The position numbers were made by a program, and so were the translations under genes. DNA of 39,970 bases from Desulfobulbaceae bacterium (GTDB lineage: Bacteria; Desulfobacterota; Desulfobulbia; Desulfobulbales; Desulfocapsaceae). The stretch lies in NCBI GenBank assembly GCA_008933635.1, contig WBUQ01000022.1:1-39970 (forward strand). The letters run 5' to 3'. Positions 34,463 through 39,970 of the stretch are shown here, in pieces; the stretch's first letter is position 1, and each line of letters starts with the position of its first letter. The notes below the pieces were generated by a model. It saw only the letters and a program-made list of their open reading frames with translations, had not been told where the DNA came from and ran no database searches.

Positions 34463-36676
34463 ATGCAGGAAATTCGGAGAAGTTATTGTGGTCTTTGCCA
34501 TCCGCGATGTGGAACCCTGTTGCATTTGGAAAACGGCAAAGTTGTACAAGTCACAGGGGACCCGGATCATCCAATCACCAAAGGGGTCATCTGCGAACGC
34601 GGCCGATTAATGGTGGATCATCTCTATCATCCGGATCGCCTAAATTATCCTTTGAAGAGAGTTGGCAAAAAAGGAGCGGGGGAGTGGCGGCAAATCTCCT
34701 GGGAGCAGGCTCTGGACGAAGTTGCCGAGAAGTTATCAGGTTTAAGAAAACAATACGGGGCTGAGACACTTACGTTTACGCACGGCACGAAACGGACATA
34801 TCACTGGGACTGCCGACGGTTTTTCAATCTTTTCGGATCTCCAAATACCTGTGGCGTGAATACTATCTGCATGTGCCCCAGCTATGCCACTGAGTTTGCC
34901 ACCTATGGCGGCATGATCATGGGGAGCGAGGTGCCTGCTGCCAAGTGCGTTGTCTTATGGGGCTGCAACGCTTCCCAGTCTAGCCCGGTCAATCTCTCTC
35001 CCAAGCTGATTGCGGCACGTAAAAATGGTGCAAAGCTCATCATCATTGATCCAAGAAGAATTAATGAGGTGGGAAAGGCGGATCTATGGCTGCAGATTCG
35101 CCCAGGAACAGATCTTGCTCTTATGCTTGGTTGGATTCGTTTGATTATCACTGAAAATTTGTATGACAGTGATTTTGTATCCCGCTGGACTATTGGTTTT
35201 GAAGAATTGAAAGATGCGGTCGAACCATACACTCCGGAGAAGGTTTCGGAAATTACCTCTGTGCCTGCCGGTCTCGTTACGGAATCGGCAAGAATGTATG
35301 CGGCAAACAGCCCGGCTGTAATTCCTTTTGGGCTGGGGCTGGACAAACAGGGTGTCAATTCCACGCAGTGTGCGAGAGGTCGGGCAATTCTCCGGGCGAT
35401 TACCGGCAATCTGGAGGTTCCAGGTGGGGAGGTTTTTTCTTTGGCCGGTAATGTGGGGAAAATCAGGGATGCTGAATATTTCGAGTTGAACGAAATGCTC
35501 CCTGAGAGCCAGAGAATCAAACAGCTTGGCGTAGATCGATATCCGTTTTTTGGGTTTCCGGGATGGGAAAAAACCTCGGCTGCCAACAAGAAACTTCCCG
35601 AAGGATACATGGCCGCGCCTGAGGCATGGCATTCCAACCTGGCCCACGCCAGGGAGGTTATGAACGCCATTATTACCGGCAAACCATATCCGGTAACAGC
35701 CGCAATCACCCTCGCAAACAACCCGCTTCTTGCCTTACCCAATACTAAACGGGTATTTGAGGCTCTGCAGGCACTTCAGCTTTATGTGGTGGTGGATTAC
35801 TACATGACCCCGTCAGCGGCAATGGCTGATTATGTTTTCCCGGCAGCCTCTACGGTGGAAACATCTGAACTGTGGCTGACCGGAAGATTCTGTATGGCCT
35901 GCCCTCAGGGGATTGAGCCAATGTATGAACGGCGCAACAGCTATGACTTCTACCGTGGGCTCGGTATGCGGTTAGGCCAGGAAGAATACTGGCCATGGGA
36001 AAGGATTGAAGATGTATATGACCATTGCCTGGAGCCGATAGGACTGACGTTTGGCCAGATGGTAGACCAGTACGGAATATTTGGTGAGATGGAATATCGC
36101 AGGTATGAACGTTTTGGATTCGGCACCCCATCAGGCAAGGTTGAGCTGAAATCATCCATATTCGAAGATCTCGGGGCCGATCCTCTTCCTCAATACCGTG
36201 AGCCTGTCTGGAGTCCGGCGGGTAGTCCGGCACTGGCTGAGCAATATCCTCTGATTCTCATTACCGGAAGCCGCTTTATGCCCATGTATCATTCGGAGCA
36301 GCGTCAAATCGACAAGGCCCGAAAGAAAATGCCCGACCCTCTGGTCTCGATTCATCCCGACACCGCAAAACAATTGGGGCTGTCCGAGGGTGACTGGGCT
36401 GTGATATCAACCCCGCTGGGGTCGATACGCCAGCGGGTAAAAATCTCAGACGTCATGCATCCCAGAATGGTTGATATCCAGCATTCCTGGTGGTTTCCCG
36501 AACGGGGTGCAAAACTTCCTGAGCTATGTGGTGTTTTTGAATCAAACGCCAATATTCTTTGCCCGGATGACCCTGAATTCTGCAGTCCTGAAATAGGCAG
36601 CTGGCCACATTCGGCGTTGCTATGCCGGGTTGAAAAAGAAGTGGAGGATATGAACACGCTCAAGAGAAAGAGTTAA
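34463..36676 (+). CDS. Stand-alone molybdopterin oxidoreductase, acetylene-hydratase-like branch
   Basis: The product is 737 aa from ATG 34463, with GGAGG 5 nt upstream; a TTG at 34394 would add 23 residues. It is a DMSO-reductase-family enzyme with a 4Fe-4S site near the N-terminus (CGLCHPRCG, then a fourth Cys in GVICERGRL). A likely Mo/W-ligand Cys lies in ICMCPSYA. There is no Tat signal, so it is cytoplasmic. Segments such as DRLNYPLKRVGKKG, ISWEQALDEVAEKL and TPSGKVELKSSIFEDLG recall acetylene hydratase. However, the Asp of its CxxCD motif is His here, so that reaction is not supported. No partner subunit follows. Substrate unknown; repressed by the divergent TetR by inference. Confidence 0.85.
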   Translation: MQEIRRSYCGLCHPRCGTLLHLENGKVVQVTGDPDHPITKGVICERGRLMVDHLYHPDRLNYPLKRVGKKGAGEWRQISWEQALDEVAEKLSGLRKQYGAETLTFTHGTKRTYHWDCRRFFNLFGSPNTCGVNTICMCPSYATEFATYGGMIMGSEVPAAKCVVLWGCNASQSSPVNLSPKLIAARKNGAKLIIIDPRRINEVGKADLWLQIRPGTDLALMLGWIRLIITENLYDSDFVSRWTIGFEELKDAVEPYTPEKVSEITSVPAGLVTESARMYAANSPAVIPFGLGLDKQGVNSTQCARGRAILRAITGNLEVPGGEVFSLAGNVGKIRDAEYFELNEMLPESQRIKQLGVDRYPFFGFPGWEKTSAANKKLPEGYMAAPEAWHSNLAHAREVMNAIITGKPYPVTAAITLANNPLLALPNTKRVFEALQALQLYVVVDYYMTPSAAMADYVFPAASTVETSELWLTGRFCMACPQGIEPMYERRNSYDFYRGLGMRLGQEEYWPWERIEDVYDHCLEPIGLTFGQMVDQYGIFGEMEYRRYERFGFGTPSGKVELKSSIFEDLGADPLPQYREPVWSPAGSPALAEQYPLILITGSRFMPMYHSEQRQIDKARKKMPDPLVSIHPDTAKQLGLSEGDWAVISTPLGSIRQRVKISDVMHPRMVDIQHSWWFPERGAKLPELCGVFESNANILCPDDPEFCSPEIGSWPHSALLCRVEKEVEDMNTLKRKS

Positions 36677-36687
36677 AGGAGGGGGGC

Positions 36688-36819
36688 ATGATATTTCTCG
36701 AAGGTCTGCCACATTTGCATTGGCTCGATGGGACCTGTTGCTGGATCTCCCCGATTGCATGGCAGAACTTCAACTCAGATATCCTGCCTCTATCAATACC
36801 GTCTTCTAGTATTTGTTAG
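36688..36819 (+). CDS. Possible 43-aa small protein after the molybdopterin enzyme
   Basis: An ATG at 36688 follows AAAGGAGGGGGGC, a very strong ribosome site, 11 bp after the enzyme stop. The 43-codon product has two adjacent Cys (GTCCW) and several Trp, with no clear signal or known family. It could be a small accessory protein, or the start of a gene truncated by a frameshift or deletion. The spacing and ribosome site argue for translation. Confidence 0.45.
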   Translation: MIFLEGLPHLHWLDGTCCWISPIAWQNFNSDILPLSIPSSSIC

Positions 36820-36897
36820 TTTTAATAAATGAGAAAATCAGAGCATAGGGAGAAGATGTGGTCCTATACTTTTCATATCGACTTTATGGGCCTTCTT

Positions 36898-37380
36898 CTA
36901 TTCTGAATTTTTCATCGCATCCATAGTGAAGATAAATTCGTTTTCTGCTTCCGACTTGTGACAGGAGAAGCAACGGATGAGATTTTCTTGTGTATTTAAA
37001 GATTTGTCTGCATTAAAGGCCTGAAATTCCCATTCACCATTGCGCAGATCCGGAGGATAGTCACTCCCCCAACCTGATCGTTTCTCCATGACCACATATC
37101 TGAAAAGGGCGCCCTCCCTATAATCAACAAGGGTTATCACCGTGCCGCTGGGTATCGGCCGCCCAGCCTTGACCGCCTCAATTGCAGCGCGACTGGTATA
37201 GATATCTTCGGTAATTCCGCCGCGATGGACGGTAGTATATAGCACGCCTTCACGATATTTTTCTGGGAATTTGACAAGATCGCCATCTGCAAAAACGACC
37301 TCGGGTGTAGCAGTCATGAGTGTTGTAAACAACATGACATTTCGGGCAAAACTGATCTTCCATTCAATCGTATTGTTCAT
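36898..37380 (-). CDS. Cytochrome P460-family exported protein
   Basis: This 160-aa protein has an N-terminal signal segment ending near FAD and the P460 fold pattern: KYREGVLYTTVHRGGITEDIY, AIEAVKAGRPIPSGTV, VVMEKRSGWGSDYPPDLRNGEWEFQAF. The c-type heme motif CFSCH lies near the C-terminus, followed by EFIFT. Relatives are periplasmic monoheme cytochromes of the P460 and cytochrome c'-beta type that handle NO or hydroxylamine, but many members have unknown roles. Here the function is undetermined. It is last in a minus-strand operon, 40 bp after the cyclophilin-like gene. Whether the Lys-heme cross-link is present cannot be told from sequence. Confidence 0.85.
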   Translation of the reverse strand: MNNTIEWKISFARNVMLFTTLMTATPEVVFADGDLVKFPEKYREGVLYTTVHRGGITEDIYTSRAAIEAVKAGRPIPSGTVITLVDYREGALFRYVVMEKRSGWGSDYPPDLRNGEWEFQAFNADKSLNTQENLIRCFSCHKSEAENEFIFTMDAMKNSE

Positions 37381-37420
37381 AGGCTAAAGCTCTTCCTGAG
37401 TGCAGAACGGTAATCTTGGA

Positions 37421-38287
37421 TCATTGACCACTGCTTTTTTCAATCTGAATCTTACCGGACAAGTCCCGTACAAACTCACTCCCCGATACCGCCTCTCCCA
37501 GTTCATACAAGCCCGAGGCAGAACCGAATTTTTTATAGAACATGACAACGTCTCCCCAGGGTGCATAATACGCAAGTGTTCCCGCGTTGGCCTTCGCACT
37601 CGGGGTACCGGATGTATCCAGTTTTTCAGGAGGATAGAAGATCTTCTCCTTACCGCCGTAATCCTCCACCTCAATGGACATTGGCAGCTGTCTGTAGAGA
37701 GCCCTGGCTGCAGAACTGTTGTTGAGTTTGAAGACTGTGGTGTTGCCGTTTGATGTCACCTGTATATGCATGGCTGTGTCACCTGAGATTTGAGGTTCAT
37801 TCTTTTCAATGACTGCGCTGCCTGACATGCGGGCAATGTCATCTATTCCTGAGGTACCAATTCCCAGCCGGTGCATTTCGTCACCAGCGTAGAAGTCTTT
37901 GTACAACATGAAAACGTCACCCCATGGAGCGTAGTAACTGAGCTCTCCTTTTTTCCCGTCGTGATAAGCCTCGCCTTTTGTCACATTCAGCTTTTTTGGA
38001 GGATAAAGCATCCACTGGGCATCGCGAAAATTTTCGAGCTCCAATTGCAAAGGCAACTGATCGTAAAACTCGCTGGCGGCGGTTGTGTCGTACAGCTGAA
38101 ATGTTGCCATATGTCCCTGTGAAGTGATTTTGATATGCATTTCAGACAAACTCAGGCTATGTGGTTCGGCACCTTCGGCGAGAGCTTCTCTGCTATTTTG
38201 CATCCCAAGAGCGAACGTCAAAGTTATGATTCCAACGACAAAGGCTGACAAGACAGTTCGTATGCAGCATCTTGTTTCAACAATCAT
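37421..38287 (-). CDS. Exported protein with two cyclophilin-like domains
   Basis: The 288-aa product starts at ATG 38287, with GGAG 8 nt upstream. After a signal peptide it holds two tandem copies of a cyclophilin-like fold (about 47-150 and 172-275). Each follows the pattern MHI-x-TSNG-hydrophobic strand, then LPLQLELENF or LPMSIEVEDY, YPPKKL or YPPEKL, and SYYAPWGDV or AYYAPWGDV. The repeats arose by duplication. This family is usually single-domain and cytoplasmic, so an exported tandem form is less common. Function unknown. It lies 22 bp after the metallo-beta-lactamase-fold gene, which is co-transcribed. Confidence 0.8.
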   Translation of the reverse strand: MIVETRCCIRTVLSAFVVGIITLTFALGMQNSREALAEGAEPHSLSLSEMHIKITSQGHMATFQLYDTTAASEFYDQLPLQLELENFRDAQWMLYPPKKLNVTKGEAYHDGKKGELSYYAPWGDVFMLYKDFYAGDEMHRLGIGTSGIDDIARMSGSAVIEKNEPQISGDTAMHIQVTSNGNTTVFKLNNSSAARALYRQLPMSIEVEDYGGKEKIFYPPEKLDTSGTPSAKANAGTLAYYAPWGDVVMFYKKFGSASGLYELGEAVSGSEFVRDLSGKIQIEKSSGQ

Positions 38288-38309
38288 AAAAATGTCTCCA
38301 GCATGTTCT

Positions 38310-39458
38310 TCAGTAAGCAACTTGCGCTACTTTTTGCACAAATTCACCGGTCGACCACCACTCCGGACTCTGTGATGAAGGGTTGTCCAATGCCACAGGT
38401 TCTCCAATTTGCGGAATAACGAGCCGAAACGATGTGCTCTCGCTTGCCACCGTCAATCGCTGAAAGGGCTCATCCCAGGGATGATTGGCTATGGTGAATC
38501 GTCCGATATGAGCCGGAATGAGAGTTTTGGCACCGAGGTCCTGTGCTGCCGTCACTGCCTCTTCCGGTGTCATGTGGATATAGGACCAGCGAGGGTCGTA
38601 CTGACCGCAATCTAAGAGCACCAGGTCAAAGCCGTTGAATGCCTGTCCAATATCGGAAAAATGCGGACCATGGCCGCTGTCCCCGCTGAAAAAGATACGG
38701 CGATGTGAAGTTACCAGAGCAAACCCCGCCCACAGAGTCTTGTTCTTGGTGAAAAGTCGACCGGAATAATGCCTGGCAGGCAACAGGTGGACCGTGAAAT
38801 CCTTGCCTATTTCTACCGTATCACCCCAGTCTTCTTCACTGATCATCTTTGTTGGGAATCCCCAATGCTCGAAATAAGCACCGACCCCCAATGGGCAAAT
38901 CACCTGTTTCACTTTTGGCCTGAGCGCCTTTACCGTGGGGTAATCCAGATGGTCCCAGTGATCATGGGAAATGAGCAGAGCGTCTATTTCCGGCATGTCT
39001 TCCGGGGTGTAGACGCTGGTCCCGGCAAAAGCCCTGTTCATGAAAGGGAAAGGGGCAGCGTAGTCACTGAGTATGGGGTCAATGACAATTCTTTTGCCAT
39101 CAAGTTGGATAAACCAAGAGGAATGGCCGAGCCAGACCACAATGTTCTGCCGAGGGTCCAGAGCTCTCAGATCCGTTTTCATGGCAGGAAGCGGAGCTTC
39201 AGGAACAAGGCGCTCCTTTCTGGTGAACAGGCCGCTCCACAGCACGGAAAGCGTGCTGTCGTCCGTGGAGAAGAGCGGTGTCTGCTGCGGATTCTGGAAA
39301 TTACCATCCTTGTATTGAGGAGACTGATTGATGAGATCGAATCGTTCCTCTCCGGGCAGCTTGCCGAATCGTGGCTGACTCAGGATGACACAGCCTCCCA
39401 CGAACAAAAAGCCAACAGCAAACAAACAACTCAGGAAAATCAACATTCGTGTTTCCAT
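38310..39458 (-). CDS. Metallo-beta-lactamase-fold lipoprotein (UlaG/NAPE-PLD-like)
   Basis: This 382-aa protein begins with a lipoprotein signal (FVGGC, Cys at about residue 23). The metal-binding motif SHDHWDHLDY is intact, as are IVIDPILSDY, the ARHYSGRLF segment, FFSGDSGHG with the bridging Asp, and the C-terminal IPAHIGRF. These features match the UlaG/NAPE-PLD-like branch, which includes bacterial outer-membrane hydrolases of phosphodiesters or lactones. The substrate is unknown. The start overlaps the preceding EamA remnant by 19 bp, and AAGGGAAGAG precedes the ATG. Confidence 0.9.
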   Translation of the reverse strand: METRMLIFLSCLFAVGFLFVGGCVILSQPRFGKLPGEERFDLINQSPQYKDGNFQNPQQTPLFSTDDSTLSVLWSGLFTRKERLVPEAPLPAMKTDLRALDPRQNIVVWLGHSSWFIQLDGKRIVIDPILSDYAAPFPFMNRAFAGTSVYTPEDMPEIDALLISHDHWDHLDYPTVKALRPKVKQVICPLGVGAYFEHWGFPTKMISEEDWGDTVEIGKDFTVHLLPARHYSGRLFTKNKTLWAGFALVTSHRRIFFSGDSGHGPHFSDIGQAFNGFDLVLLDCGQYDPRWSYIHMTPEEAVTAAQDLGAKTLIPAHIGRFTIANHPWDEPFQRLTVASESTSFRLVIPQIGEPVALDNPSSQSPEWWSTGEFVQKVAQVAY

Positions 39459-39850
39459 ATTCTCTTCCCTTGATCGCGGCTTTGAGAGGTGTCATAGAGC
39501 TTTGGAAGTCTGTTCACAGAAACCAAGCACACCCCTGACAAAACCAGCAAAGCGGCCAACCCTTTTTTCAGGGTAATGACATCCTGGCCAATAGATATGG
39601 CAACAACGGAGGCCACAATTGGCTGAAGGTTCATGAAAATACTGACCGTCGCTGCCTCCAGGTTTTTCAAGGCCAGGGGCATGCAGAAAAAGGCCAGGGT
39701 TGTTGAAAACACCAAGGCAAACCCCAATAATGCGATGGAAAATGCCGTTATTTCGCCAGAATAAATGACTTGGAGAGGGAATTCCGAATAACTCACTGGC
39801 AGAAGGGCCAATGCTGAAACCAGAAACATCCACTTTGCAACGGTCTGAGA
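39440..39850 (-). pseudogene. EamA-family (drug/metabolite) transporter, C-terminal remnant
   Basis: Only the second EamA half remains: an open frame of 129 aa from ATG 39829, preceded in frame by about seven further residues (SSQTVAKW). It shows four to five membrane helices and the typical end QPIVASVVAISIGQDVITLKKGLAALLVLSGV. Complete transporters have about 300 aa and ten helices. Immediately upstream (from about 39844) the DNA belongs to a tyrosine recombinase in another frame, so the first half has been deleted or replaced. It probably no longer makes a working transporter. Confidence 0.8.
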
Positions 39851-39970
39851 AGAAGCAGAATCAGGGCCCGGTCACGAATGCCTGTAATTACGGCAAGAAG
39901 AGATCTGATATCTTGCGCAGGAATTGCTCGGGGAAGCAACTCTTCGGGTTTAATGCGGATTTTCTTATGC
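39844..39970 (-). pseudogene. Tyrosine recombinase (integrase) fragment, truncated at its 3' side
   Basis: Reading the minus strand from the window edge gives about 42 residues. They start HKKIRIKPEELLPRAIPAQD and continue into IRSLLAVI-TG-IRDRALILLLLR. This is the beginning of the catalytic domain of phage-type integrases (PRAIP, RDRALILLLLR). The next expected residues (TGxR with the first catalytic Arg) are missing, and EamA coding sequence begins there in a different frame. The remainder lies beyond the window, so the 5' extent is unknown. Confidence 0.8.

Overview
The window reads as chromosomal or integrated DNA of a strictly anaerobic, corrinoid-using bacterium, most plausibly a sulfate-reducing Desulfobacterota member. 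That placement is an inference from gene content: an MttB-type methyltransferase set, DUF1638, a stand-alone molybdopterin enzyme and an F-type transfer operon. No rRNA, tRNA or taxonomic marker gene is visible.

Region 1 (1-19035) is a conjugation module of the F/SXT type. It opens with four direct repeats of about 22 bp, then a sigma-70-like regulator and a small putative DNA-binding protein. A tightly packed plus-strand operon follows: an OmpA-like gene, traA, traL, traE, traK, traB, traV, traC, traW, traU, trbC, trbI, trhF, traF, traH and traG. Most genes overlap their neighbour by a few bases. A complete hipBA toxin-antitoxin pair lies on the opposite strand between traV and traC. traN, the coupling protein traD and a relaxase are not in the window. 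A small zinc-ribbon gene closes the module.

Region 2 (19622-32950) is a minus-strand set for quaternary-amine demethylation without pyrrolysine: an MttB-superfamily methyltransferase (mtgB-like), its corrinoid protein, a methylcorrinoid:tetrahydrofolate methyltransferase (mtgA-like), a RACE-type corrinoid reactivator and a BCCT transporter. Next to it are a PAS/AAA+/Fis sigma-54 activator, an unusual DUF1638-hydantoinase/ASKHA fusion and a second BCCT transporter. I found good sigma-54 promoters (GG-N10-GC) in front of both mtgB and the second BCCT gene, each with A/T-rich dyads about 120-170 bp upstream of the predicted start. In the inferred scheme the BCCT proteins import a betaine, MtgB moves one methyl group to the corrinoid protein, the MtgA-like enzyme passes it to tetrahydrofolate, and RACE repairs oxidised Co(II) corrinoid.

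Region 3 (33506-36819) holds a TetR regulator divergent from a stand-alone molybdopterin oxidoreductase related to the acetylene-hydratase branch. A 14-bp inverted repeat overlaps the promoter between them.

Region 4 (36898-39970) is a minus-strand operon: a broken EamA transporter, a metallo-beta-lactamase-fold lipoprotein, an exported tandem cyclophilin-like protein and a cytochrome P460-family protein. At the right edge the EamA fragment is joined directly to a truncated tyrosine recombinase, a visible recombination scar.
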